DNA of 64,000 bases, taken from contig NC_089598.1 in NCBI RefSeq assembly GCF_019320115.1, positions 83,957,844 through 84,021,843 on the forward strand, in the 5' to 3' direction. Source of the DNA: Miscanthus floridulus (lineage: Eukaryota > Streptophyta > Magnoliopsida > Poales > Poaceae). Below, piece after piece: positions 22,478 through 33,413 of this stretch (the stretch's first letter is position 1; each line of letters opens with the position of its first letter). A model generated the notes under the pieces. It was not told the origin of the DNA and did not search any database. It was given only the letters and a program-made list of their open reading frames with translations. A program made the translations under genes and the position numbers.

Positions 22478-23796
22478 TTGAAGACTTGCCTATTCACCAA
22501 AACAACACTTGGGTGGCTATGGCATAGAAGACTTGCTCATGTTGGGATGAGCTCACTCAAGAAGCTTATGAAGAATGATTTGGTGAGAGGGTTGAAGGAT
22601 GTGAAGTTTGAGAAGGACAAGCTTTGTAGTGCATGTCAAGCCGGCAAGCAGTTGCAAACACTCATCCAACCAAAGCTTTCATGTCAACCACAAGAGTGTT
22701 AGAACTCCTACATATGGATTTATTTGGACCACAACATACAAGAGTTTGGGAGGAAATCTCTATTGTCTTGTGATTGTGGATGACTATTCAAGATATACAT
22801 GGGTGTTCTTCCTTCATGACAAGTCTGAAGTTGCATCTTGTTTCAAGAAGTTTGCCAAGAGAGCTCAAAATGAATTTGAAGTGAAACTCAAGAAGATAAG
22901 AAGTGACAATGGCAAAGAGTTTGACAACACAAACATAGAAGCTTATTGTGATGAAGTTAGAATCAAACATGAAGTCTCCGCAACCTATACTCCTCAACAA
23001 AATGGTGTAGTTGAGAGGAAGAACCAGACTTTGATCACTCTTGCAAGGACAATGCTAGATGAGTACAACACCCCCCGAAGCTCTATGGGCGGAAGCAATC
23101 AACACCGCATGTTATGCATCCAACCGCCTATTTCTTCAAAAGTTCCTCGTCAAGACACCATATGAGTTACTCAATGGGAAGAAGCCGGACGTCTCCTTCT
23201 TTAGGGTGTTTGGTTGCAAGTGCTACATCTACAAGAAGCGGCAACACCTAGGGAAGTTTCAAAGGCGTTATGATATAGGTTTTCTTGTTGGTTACTCATT
23301 GAAGTCCAAAGCATATAGAGTATTTAATCATGCCACCGGCTTGGTTGAAGAAACATATGATGTGGAATTTGATGAATCTAACGGCTCCCAAGGAGCACAT
23401 GAGAATCTTGATGATGTAGGTGATGAACCATTGAGGGAGGCTATGAAGAATATTCCGGTGGGAGACATCAAGCCAAAAGATGATGAAGATAATGTACAAG
23501 TCATTAACCAACCTTCTTCATCAAATGTACCACAAGATGGTGAAAAAGTTGGGAGAGTAGAAAATGAAGATACTCATATCTCCCATGAGCAAATGGTGGT
23601 ACAAGCACAAGATGTTGATGCTCCACAACCTCCTCATCAAGTTGTCAATAGAAGAAATACACCTCTCCTACAAGATCATCCACAAGATCTCATCATAGGG
23701 AGTCCAACAAAGGGGGGTGATGACTCGATCTCAAAAAACTTACCTCATTTATTGCTCATCACTCTTTTGTCTCTTGCTATGAGCCTACCAAGGTAG
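22478..23796 (+). pseudogene. Element B GAG-pre-integrase and integrase
   Basis: The pre-integrase zinc-binding region (WLWHRRLAHVGM and CSACQAGKQ) is followed by the rve core: IVDDYSRYTWVFF, RSDNGKEF and YTPQQNGVVERKN supply the catalytic D and E residues. ALWAEAINTACYASNRLF and FFRVFGCKCYIYKK continue in another frame. Frameshifts near 22660 and 23070 divide the gene. An acidic linker runs to 23796. Confidence 0.87.
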
Positions 23797-25325
23797 AAGA
23801 AGCTCTTAAAGATCCGGATTGGATCAATGCCATGCATGAAGAGTTGAACAACTTCACTCGCAATGAAGTGTGGAATCTTGAAGAGCGACCAAAAGGTGCA
23901 AGAGTCATTGGAATGAAGTGGGTGTTTCGCAACAAGCAAGATGATCAAGGTGTTGTTATGAGGAACAAGGCAAGACTAGTTGCAAAGGGGTTCTCTCAAG
24001 TTGAAGGTTTAGATTTTGGAGAAACCTTTGCACCGGTTGCAAGATTAGAAGCCATCCGTATCCTTCTTGCATATGCATCACATCATGAAATGAAACTATA
24101 TCAAATGGATGTGAAAAGTGCATTCTTAAATGGCTTTATTAATGAACTAGTCTATGTTGATCAACCTCCCGGGTTTGAAGACCCTAGATATCCTAATCAT
24201 GTTTATAGGTTGTCCAAGGCACTATATGGGCTTAAGCAAGCCCCAAGAGCTTGGTATGAGCGCCTTCGGGATTTCCTTATTGAGAAGGGCTTCACCATTG
24301 GGAAGGTCGACACCACACTATTCACCAAGAAGCTTGATGGGCATATCTTCATTTGTCAAGTATATGTTGATGATATCATCTTTGGATCATTAAATGAAGA
24401 CTCATGCAAAGAATTTGGTGAATTGATGTCTAAGGAGTTCGAGATGTCAATGATTGGTGAGCTTACATTCTTTCTTGGTTTTCAAGTCAAGCAAATGAAA
24501 GAAGGCATCTTCATCTCTCAAGAGAAATACACAAAAGATCTTCTCAAGAGATTCAAGATGGATGAATGTAAGCCAATCAAGACCCCAATACCTACCAATG
24601 GACATCTCGACCTAGATGAGGGAGGTAACTCGGTTGATCAAACTCTCTAACCGTTCTATGATTGGTAGCTTGTTATATTTAACCGCATCTAGGCCCGACA
24701 TCATGTTTAGTGTGTGTATGTGTGCTAGGTTTCAAGCTAGTCCTAAGGAAACACATTTAATTGCCATAAAAAGAATCCTTAGGTATCTTAAGCACACGCC
24801 AAGCATTGGCCTTTGGTATCCCAAAGGAGCTTTATTTGAATTAATTGGCTATTCCGATTCGGATTACGCCGGATGCAAAGTTGATAGAAAGAGCACATCC
24901 GGAGGATGCCATTTGCTTGGTAGATCACTTGTGTCTTAGTCCTCCAAGAAACAAAATAGTGTGGCTTTGTCCACCGCCGAAGCAGAATACATTGCCGCGG
25001 GTGCTTGTTGTGCATAAATATTATATATGAAACAAACTTTACTAGACTATGGAGTAGTTCTAGAGAAAGTACCCTCTTTTGTGCGACAATGAAAGTGCGG
25101 TAAAAACTTGCAAATAATCCGGTTCAACACTCTCGCACCAAGCATATAGATATCCGCCATCACTTTCTAAGAGATCATGTAGCCAAAAATGATATATCAC
25201 TAGAAGGTGTAAGATCCGAAGATCAATTAGCGGATATCTTCACTAAACCGCTAGATGAGGCTACATTTTGTAGATTGCGAAATGAGCTCAATGTACTTGA
25301 TTTTAGTAACTTCACTAAAAATTGA
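23797..25325 (+). pseudogene. Element B reverse transcriptase and RNase H
   Basis: RT from 23832 has [57 protein letters not shown] and the intact YVDDIIFGS near 24365. The frame shifts near 24640. RNase H then shows [14 protein letters not shown] and [16 protein letters not shown], with stops at about 24938 and 25015, and ends NELNVLDFSNF-TKN at TGA 25323-25325. RT itself is the best-preserved domain of the element. Confidence 0.88.
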
Positions 25326-25704
25326 GCTTGTGTTGTCCCTTGCATTCATTGTAACATACAACATGTTTAATTTGTGATAATGCATATAGGGCTTGTCTAA
25401 CATGGTTAAGATAACCGCCGAAAAGCGTGTGAAGAAGCTTAACCTTGGATCAAACTTGACAAGCAACTAGATTTACTTACAAGTATTACATATGCATGAA
25501 TGTTGTCTTGCTGTTTTGTTCCATTTGCCCTCTTGTTGCCTATTTTATCAAAAAGAATTATAGCCTAAGGCAAAATATTTTGAAAAATATGAGGGTTTGA
25601 GAGAGGTCACTCATATTAGTCCCAATTGGTGTTTATTTGGATCTTATTCAAGTTGGGACTTGATTGGGAACAGGTAGCCGCGAAGGAGGGTTGAAGGTTT
25701 GCTT

Positions 25705-26002
25705 GAAAAGGTGCACCGGACGCTGCATCGGACGCTGCTGTCCAGCGTCCGGTCAGTTCACAGGAGGTGAACTGCTGATGAAGGAGTGACCGGACGGTGC
25801 GTCTGTGCGTCCGGTCAGGAAGGGTTCAGCGTCCAGTCGATCAAGGAAGGACTAGCAGTACTGATCGGACCCTGGCTGCGTCCGGTCATGGACCACCGGA
25901 CGCGTCTGGTCCCGATTCCAGAGGATTTGGACCTCTCTGGAATCAACCGGACGCTGGGTGGTAGCGTCCGGTCGCTACCACCGGAGCGTCCGGTCAGTGG
26001 AT
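25705..26002 (+). repeat. Internal copy of B-family palindromic words
   Basis: Words such as CACCGGACGCTG, CAGCGTCCGGTC and GAGCGTCCGGTC recur at least ten times in both orientations. They are the same word family as in B's LTRs but form an independent array inside the element. Confidence 0.82.
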
Positions 26003-26052
26003 CTCGCGCGACTTCAGGACTCTTTTCGGTTTCCTTTTTCTGTCGCGTTTGG

Positions 26053-26063
26053 GGGATTATTTA
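26053..26063 (+). promoter_or_regulatory. TATA-like box ahead of the additional ORF
   Basis: ATTATTTAAACC lies about 50 bases after the internal array, followed by a GC-rich leader. The array-to-TATA layout copies that of the LTR. The promoter reading is inference. Confidence 0.45.
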
Positions 26064-26729
26064 AACCGAGCGTTCGCTGTTCCTATTCCTTAACCAAACC
26101 AGCACCGTCATATGCCCTAACCTGAGCCACCGTCGCCGCGCACCACCGCAGCTCGCAAGCCACCGAGCCTCACCCGTGCCAGCTCATCTCGAAGCACCGC
26201 CGAGCTCCAGCACTGTCGCGCCTCTGCAGCACCGCGCCGGCCACCTTGCGCCCTAGCTCGCCGCTCCGCCGTTGTCAAGACTGCTGGTCATCTCGTCGAA
26301 GTGCCCTAGCCCTACCATCCCCTTGATTGGTAAGGCAAGTTTTATTTTTTCAATGACCTAGATCAAACTCTAAATGCACTGATTCCCCATTGCATTCAGG
26401 GCGTTTGACCTTACCCTAGCCGGTTCTGAGATCCCTCGCGTGACATCTTATCTCTTCTCGGATCGCTGATCGTCAGGTAGAAAGCCACTCGATTCAAGTT
26501 CGCATCTACATTGCTTTCTCAATTAGGATTTCGCATCTATTAGACATATGGTATTTATTTGTATATCCATCTATTCTATCGTGCAGCGAGTCGGTTCCAT
26601 TGTGTTTCGTCTGGCAGTTGGCAGTCAACTCGGAGCCAAGCTCACGAGTAAGGATCAAGGCCAAGCCTCGAAAGCGGCAGTTTGATAGTTGATCTTCATC
26701 AGCGGTAGTTCACCATCTTGTCAGTTCAG

Positions 26730-29145
26730 ATGGCTCGCACCAAGAACGTTGGTGGTGGCCCAGGTGATAATGATCGGAGGCCCCCGCCTCGCCAGCCAGC
26801 CGGATCGAAGGGCAAGTCAACCAAGCAGGTGACATCCAAGAAGCGGAAGTACCCCGACGCAGAGACAGCGAGAGCAGCAGCTGTTGCAGAGGCTGCAGAG
26901 CGTGCCAAGAGAGGTGGTGCCCGCAGCAGAGTTGTCATTGCAGATCAGCCGGTTTCACCAGCACTGAGAGCTGCGATTGAGGATGTTGAGCGTCGTCATG
27001 GTAGTCCAGCTGGGACTGCCACGTTTGCAGGACGATGGGTTGCCATTGAGGAGGGTCTGTCAGCACAGCAGCAGCCCCCACCAGCAGAGCCTCAGCCAGC
27101 CCAGGAGACTCAGGAGGGTCAGGAGACCGAGCCGGCACCTCAGCTACGCCACTCGAGTCGTACCAGTGCTGCAGTTCCATCGAGGCCAGTTACACAGCGC
27201 AGGGGTTCACGCCCTCCGCCCAGACCACAGGGTCCGCCTCCAGTGGTACACCTCGACTTGAGGGCCACTACAGCTAGGCAGGTTCAGCAGCTGTGTTTTG
27301 TTGAGTTTGAGGTTTGGTTTCCTCCGAAGAGGGATGAGAGAGCAGCTGAGGGGTTCTACACGCCACTGCAGGAGGATTTCTACAATGCATATCTTAACAG
27401 TGGGGCAGTGTTCAGATCTCAGAGGGTCTGTCAGATAGAGTCTATTGTGGCAGCAGCGGGAGAGAGCATTCGGCAATACTTGTCATATTTGCTAGGACTG
27501 ACAGATTTGATTGGACGGACGGGCATATATGTACCATCTTGGGTCCGTCAGTTTTATGCCTCACTCTTCATCGATCCACATCACAGGTTTATTCACTTTG
27601 CTTTCAAAGGCAAAGACTACAGAGTGACGAGTGGCAGGGTTAGAGAGATACTGAGGCTACAGGAGCAGCCTGTCAAGATGCATGAGGTCTGTTATGGACA
27701 GCAGGAGCCTCCTAGGCGTCCTCATGGAGGGTTGGTGCCCCCTACAGATTTAGTGCGACATTGCTTCAAGGAGCCGTTTGGAGAGGGGTCGAGCAGGAAC
27801 CCCAGTGACTTGACTCCTACAGCTAGGGTACTAGAGGCCATCATCAGGAGGACACTGCTTCCCAGGTTGGGATACAGGGAGGGCCTGACTCGCTTACAGC
27901 TCTGGCTACTTAATGCCATCATGCAGCAGACAGTATTTGATATCTGAGATCTCCTACTTTCAGAGATGGAGGATACTATAGCTGAGGGATTCAAGGGTCG
28001 CAGGCAGCTTCCCTATGCTCACTGGATCACGTTTCTCATCCACAGAGTAGTGCTTGATAAGCCCCCTGGCATGATGGATGAGTATACAGGTGCCACCACA
28101 GAGTTCCTAGCTTACAACCTATCACAGAGGATCAGGCACACCACTCCTCAGGCACCCAGACAGCCTAGCCGTCGTCCCGACATGCCAGAGTCCACAGCTC
28201 AGCAGGATGAGATCATCAGAGGGATTGCAGCCACTGAGGAGGAGGAGCTAGAGGCACAACAGGAGGTGAGCGAGTACAGTGACAGCTCTGACGACGACTA
28301 CCAGCCTATACCTCAGATGCCGCCACGCAGACACGATGCTGAGGCCGGTAGCTCTAGTTCTGCTCCACCTGCTCCGCAGACAGACCCCGCTCTCATTGCT
28401 ATTCTTGAGCGGATGCAGCAGGATCAGACACGATAGGCACAAGAGACAGCTGCCAACTTCGCACAGTTTCAGGCTCATCAGGACGAGTTCCAGCGGCAGC
28501 AGCAGCTCCTTTAGCACCAGCAGTTACTTATGCAGCAGCAGCTCATGGGATTCATGCAGCATGTAGTAACAGCAATTGGGGTCCCACTGCCACAAGCCTT
28601 CACCCCAGCTTGCACAGCCTCCTACCACTTCGACGACTCCAGTAGTATAGCCAAGTGGGCTCCAGAGTTAGGGACAGCCTCCAGCTCAGTTTGCTTCACC
28701 GCCTATACAGGTGTCCCAGTGGTTAGCCTCACCCGTGGTAGCCCCGCAGTTCACTCCACTTCAGACGGGCTTCACACCAGAGCAGTCTTCCTCGCTATTC
28801 ATGCCTGAGACGTCAGTCTCCAGGAGTCTTGGAGCATCCTTCAGCGAGTTGACTGGCATGCCTACTCCGCCTCATATGCATACCGCTGGTCCATCTACAG
28901 CAGATTCAGTCGCAGTGACTGCTCAGAGGCTCCCCTCGTCTGTCGCCTCGTCCGATCCTACGACAGACATACTTGTAGCTTCACAAGCAGCACTAGCCCC
29001 AGCTCAGACCCAGACCGCTTCAGCGACACTTCCTACCACAGAGGGTCAGTCAGTTCAGAGCTCAGGGTCAGATGATGATGGTGCCCAGTTCCAGCTTGCC
29101 CCACGTTCTTCAGCGCCCGGCTCGTCCGCTGTAGCCCCGCCCTAG
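26730..29145 (+). pseudogene. Additional ORF of element B, best-preserved copy
   Basis: Accessory gene of about 800 codons between pol and the 3' LTR, starting at ATG 26730 (MARTKNVGGGPGD). A basic N-terminal region with RKYPD and alanine-rich helices suggests DNA/RNA binding or nuclear entry. A proline/glutamine linker leads to a globular part (about 27270-28100) with FYASLFIDPHHRFIHFAFKGKDYRV, like the plant-transposon-protein domain. The C-terminal half is acidic, then Q-rich, then S/T/P-rich. In-frame stops occur at 27945-27947, 28434-28436 and about 28513, each one transition from W or Q, plus a frameshift near 28600-28710. No transmembrane segment is visible. Function unknown. Confidence 0.75.
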
Positions 29146-29195
29146 GTTTTGGTGTTTGACGCCAAAGGAGGAGAGGGTGTTCGAGTATGTAGTCT

Positions 29196-29222
29196 CAGGG
29201 GGAGCTACATTTAGGGGGAGCT
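29196..29222 (+). promoter_or_regulatory. Secondary polypurine tracts of element B
   Basis: Two AGGGGGAG(CTA) tracts lie 430 bases before the main one. Repeated tracts upstream of the 3' LTR are a recognised Sirevirus trait. Confidence 0.6.
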
Positions 29223-29628
29223 AGTTATATAGTATTAGCTTATTATATACATTTGGAGTTTTATTTGTGTGATACACTATTACTTATGCATTCGTGTGTT
29301 TACTTTCATGCATACTATTATATATATGTGATAGTGCTATCTACGTGGTTGTGATATTTGACATGTGTGACTTCTACTTTGCTTTATCTATATGTCATAT
29401 CACTTGTGTAATGCTCATTTGCTTTTGCTTCCGCGTTTATACTTCGAAGCAAATGAGCTTTGTTATTTGTACTCATGCTTAATTCATATCCTTTGAGTAC
29501 ATTGTGTTGGCTTGGGTCATATAAGCTTGACTAACTCTTTTGTTCTTATTGACAAAAGCTTATATGAACCAAGCCCTTCAAAAACCTCACTCCATAACAT
29601 ACTCGAGGTGGTATTGTCATCAATCACC

Positions 29629-29640
29629 AAAAAGGGGGAG
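29629..29640 (+). promoter_or_regulatory. Polypurine tract of element B
   Basis: AAAAAGGGGGAG two bases before the 3' LTR, the plus-strand DNA primer. It is identical to the tract of element A on the opposite strand. Confidence 0.85.
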
Positions 29641-29642
29641 AT

Positions 29643-31203
29643 TGAAAGCATCTAGGCCCCTAGTTGGATTTCGGTGATTAATGTCAATACAAGATTACTA
29701 TGACTAACGTGTGTTTTGCAGAGGCAATTAAGTTAGGTCATGGTAATGGAGATCGATTGGGCAATCGAGGTTGTCATGCCCCTACGATGGAAATCGTTTT
29801 GGTTTTTAAAAGGATGGACGACAAGGTTAAGGATAACTAGTTCTAAGTGTCGATTGGAGTTGGAGAGACACTTAGAGTAGTTTAGGACTTTGTTTTTCCT
29901 TTGGCCGTACTATTAAGGGGGTATGAACGGGTAGCTTGACCTAGTTGAGTCTAGTGAGTTAGGTGTGGTGCACACTTGTTAAAACTAGCTCTAGGTAGCT
30001 CCTATGAATGCCTAAGATCCTATGGAGCAAACTTCATTCACAGATGTTCGAAAGTTGGAAGTGAATGGAGGGTCAAACACTGACCGGACGCTGGCTCCGG
30101 TGCGACCGGACGCTGGCCGCAGGGTCCGGTCAGTTCATTTGACCGTGGAGATCTAGTCTGGTGTGACCGGACGCTGAGGGCCAGCGTCCGGTCGACTCCA
30201 GTAAGGGTCGAGACTTGAGAAAGTGTGACCGGACGCGTCCGGTCGATACTGACCGGACCCTGAGGGTTCAGCGTCCGGTCGAGTCCAGTAAGGTACCAGT
30301 AAGGGTTTTATGCGATCGGACGCGTCCGGTCAGTGCTGACCGGACCCTGCCAGCGTCCGGTCAACTCTTTACTACTGGTTCGCGGGTTGAACTGACCGGA
30401 GCGTCTGGTCATCACGACCGGAGCGTCCGGTCATCCCGCAGAAGCTCATAACGGTTCGTTTTTCAGGCTGCCTTATAAATAGAAGCTCCACTCGTGAGTG
30501 GAGTCACTTGTGCTCATTCCAACAGCTGAGAAACACGTTTGTGAGTGCCAAGAAGAGCAAGGTCCTAGTGAGGTGTTTGTGATTTGAGAATCCAAGAGAG
30601 TAGCCTCACTAGCAAATCAAGAGTAGCAAAGTGTGCATCCATCTTCTCATTAGGCTTCGCGTGGTCAAGTGAGAGTTCGTGCTTGTTACTCTTGGTGATC
30701 GCCATCACCTAGACGGCTTGGTGGTGATTGGGAGTGTGGTGTTCACCCGGCGGAGCTTGTGGGTGACCCAACTCAAGTTGTGAGCGGCTTTGGGTGATTC
30801 GCCGCGACGGAGTGTCGAAGAATCAACCCGTAGAGAACACTTGATCCTTGCGCGGATCAAGGGGGAGCTACACCCTTGCGCGGGTGCTCCAACGAGGACT
30901 AGTGGGGAGTGGCGACTCTCCGATACCTCGGCAAAACATCGCCGCGTTTCTTCCTCTCTCTATTTACTTTGAGCACTTACTTTGAGTATTTACTTTGAGC
31001 AATTCAATACTTGTTTTACATCCATAGAATTGCTTGCTACAGTAAGTTTGGAACATAGGTTGCGGGGTTGTTGTGCTTTAGTTTGATATAAACACTTTTC
31101 TAGGCACAAGGGGTTAATTGGGCTATCCGTAGGATTTGATTATTGCAAGAGAATTTAGAAATAGCCCAATTCACCCCCCCTCTTGGGCATCTTGATCCTT
31201 TCA
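29643..31203 (+). repeat. 3' LTR of element B (1561 bp)
   Basis: The partner of 18059-19641. It lacks one 22-bp array unit and differs otherwise by scattered, mostly C/T and G/A, substitutions. The array runs about 30082-30435; the perfect 12+5+12 palindrome is at 30165-30193. The TATA box is at 30474-30481. Confidence 0.95.
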
Positions 31204-31208
31204 CACCA
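31204..31208. repeat. Target-site duplication of element B, right
   Basis: CACCA, identical to 18054-18058. The following bases 31209-31238 are the missing end of A's 5' LTR. Confidence 0.9.
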
Positions 31209-31238
31209 AAACCCACATAGGGGGCAAATGCACTTTCA
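31209..31238 (-). repeat. 5' LTR of element A, terminal fragment beyond element B
   Basis: These 30 bases (AAACCCACATAGGGGG through GCACTTTCA) match 5559-5588 and finish A's split LTR. Confidence 0.9.
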
Positions 31239-31243
31239 CATAG
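31239..31243. repeat. Target-site duplication of element A, right
   Basis: CATAG matches 3940-3944. Finding it more than 27 kb away confirms that the right end of A's split LTR was assigned correctly. Confidence 0.9.
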
Positions 31244-33413
31244 TACAAAACATTATAAACTAACACTTTGCTTTCCGTTTTCTTCTAGGGAACATAGCTG
31301 CTATGGATATAGCCATCTTAGAGGTGATAAGTAGTGTCCATGTGATCAGGACAATGTTGGTATAAGACTTAGCAACCATTTTCCCTAAACGACTAGGATG
31401 AGGAACATGATATGACTTCAATGAGACTTTTGCACTATGACGCTCGAAACATGGAACAACATGCTTGGAACATGGAATGGTGTTCTCAGAACGTGGAACT
31501 TGTCTACGTTCCTAAATGGTAAGGTTTTGGACCTAGGACTTAATAGACAACCACCCAATGACAACTCAGCTACATCTGGATTCAGTCCTCATCCGTGATG
31601 TAGCTTTGTTAACCTGTATTGGGCTAATTATATCGGGACTAGATTGATACTTCTGCTTTTCGCAACTTTAGCCGATCTATGAGACATGTTGTGGGAAATC
31701 TTAACCTTCATTACAACGTACGAGCATTCACCTATCTTCTGATTGTCGTGGCATTATTGTGGTAATATTTTTAAATTTTTAGACCCCTTTAGCAACGCAT
31801 GGGCATCTGCTAGTCTCCATAAAAGATAGTACATCTCAATAACCTAATTTATATGATCCCAACATGGATCCCGCATACTCACTCCCCTATGTACCCTCAT
31901 CCTCTTAGATCACGTACTCACTTTTCCCACCTCTCCGGTCCTTCGTCCTCTCCTTATGCTCATACTTCTCTTTCACCACAGCGTTGGGTGTCCATATCCC
32001 ATTCGCTCCACGCCACCAACGTCCTCCTCACGCTTATTCGTCCTTAATTGATGAAAGACGATGCACGCATAGGGCACCATCAATGGAGGCTAATACTCTT
32101 AGTGGTTCTAATATAAATAAAGTGATCATATAGACTAGGAATGTTGAGGTTAACATTCACACAATGCAAGCAATCACTACTTGTGATTTGCAAAGAAACT
32201 GTTTCCTTTCATCATGTCTCACATTTATTTTCTCTCCCTCTTCTTTTTTAACATGGATCACCTTCTCTCTCAGCATATGTAGCTTCTACAAACCATTATG
32301 ACAAGTGCAGTACCTACTTTTTTTAAACGAACCTACATGATTCTTGGGGCTCCTAGTAAAAAATGCAATGTTGGTGAAGGCCTTATGTTAGTCGGACCCA
32401 GGTGGACTCATTAAAGTGCCCTAAAGGCAGCCCCTATGCAGGCAGCTAATGTTAGTTGCCTCAGTCAAAAATTAGCTGTCATGTAGATAAAAAATAGTTG
32501 AAACCATCTTTACATCGCTTATGGCTGATCTCACACATCTCACTACACCCAGACACTCGCTGGCTCGCCTGCATTTGCTCTCTCACAATCAGCCTCAGCT
32601 TCGGTTACGAAAACAGTGGCTCACACCTTTTGTCAGTTGAAGCATTCGCACCCTATGCTCTAACATGCTGCGAACCCTATGCTCTAACATGCTGCGGACC
32701 CACTATTCAAGATGACATGGATGATTAGTGCAGAGATGGAGGCCGGGACTATAAGCCACGGTGACATGTTGGATAAGGCATAAGAGACAACTGAAGAGGA
32801 AAAAAAGAGAGAAGGTAACATCTAGGCCCCGTCGCCAACAGTGTAAAAGAATGGCATAATCCCATCCCTCTCGATCCCACCAGCCAAAGAAATTTGGATG
32901 AACTTATCACCTCAACCAAACACAAAAATACTCGTATAACGATCCCAAAAAAAAAAAAACAAGATCATTGCATCCCACCTTGTCCCTGAACAGAACACAT
33001 GCTAAGATGATACTTCCAGACCATTTTCAGTGGTACATTTGTTGCGCTTTCAAGAAACCGAACAGCAAAAACAAAAGGGATCAAATAAGTAAAATCTTAC
33101 TTCAAATCTACACAGGCGAAGATGCCACTGCCGCTCAGTTTAATAAAGACAGTAAAAATTAGTCTCGATCCTCAAGGGTGCTGATTGGTTAGATGGTGTA
33201 GAAGCTAGTACATGATTGCATATGGTACCCACCATGATCATTCGCTACATGATACCCAGCAATCAAAATGTGTCAGCCAAGCGAAACAGGTACGGGCAAA
33301 TGCCAGCATATAGAGGTGCGACTGGAACTCCAGAAGTCCCATCTGCAGCTAGTGTATAAAGAAGCTGAGGGCATTTGCATCTTCTCAGGTGTGCACCTCA
33401 TCTCGCTTTTGGA
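31244..33413. other. Intergenic region between element A and SNU114
   Basis: AT-rich sequence with no convincing gene. It contains a 24-bp tandem duplication (about 32650-32697) and an A-run at 32945-32960. The part nearest 33413 is the 3' untranslated region of the SNU114 gene. I saw no other coding signal. Confidence 0.6.
32650..32697. repeat. 24-bp tandem duplication
   Basis: The unit ACCCTATGCTCTAACATGCT plus four bases occurs twice in a row with at most one difference. Confidence 0.8.

Larger units (their letters stand above)
25326..26729 (+). other. Element B spacer between pol and the additional ORF
   Basis: Non-coding 1.4 kb. It contains an LTR-like motif array (about 25705-26002), a TATA-like box near 26053-26063, a GC-rich leader-like stretch (26085-26300) and GTAAGG-type donor and AG acceptor signals (26322 onward) that could frame a small intron. 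No protein is supported. Confidence 0.65.
18059..31203 (+). mobile_element. Element B: Sirevirus-type Ty1/copia retrotransposon, plus strand, nested in A's LTR
   Basis: Both LTRs are complete (18059-19641 and 29643-31203). A 5-bp duplication CACCA flanks it at 18054-18058 and 31204-31208. Order: LTR, initiator-Met primer site, gag with two zinc knuckles, protease, integrase, RT, RNase H, spacer with motif array, additional ORF, polypurine tracts and LTR. The LTRs are very similar, so the insertion is younger than A. Coding regions have many stops and the protease active-site aspartate is lost, so the copy is defective. Confidence 0.95.
3945..31238 (-). mobile_element. Element A: Sirevirus-type Ty1/copia retrotransposon, minus strand, with nested insertions
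   Basis: The two LTRs match each other: 3945-5588 and 16485-18058 continued at 31209-31238. A 5-bp target duplication CATAG lies at 3940-3944 and 31239-31243. The order on the minus strand is 5' LTR, primer-binding site for initiator Met-tRNA (16471-16482), gag, protease, integrase, RT, RNase H, a spacer, an additional ORF, polypurine tract and 3' LTR. This order, LTRs over 1.6 kb and several polypurine-like tracts point to the Sirevirus (Maximus) lineage. Element B split its 5' LTR and a solo LTR split the protease/integrase region. All genes carry stops, so it is a defective copy. Confidence 0.93.

Noticed and set aside
26322..26729. A defined intron in the leader of element B's additional ORF
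   Set aside because: Donor- and acceptor-like signals exist (GTAAGG at about 26329 and several AG sites), but without transcripts I cannot choose a pair, so it is mentioned only as a possibility in the spacer entry.
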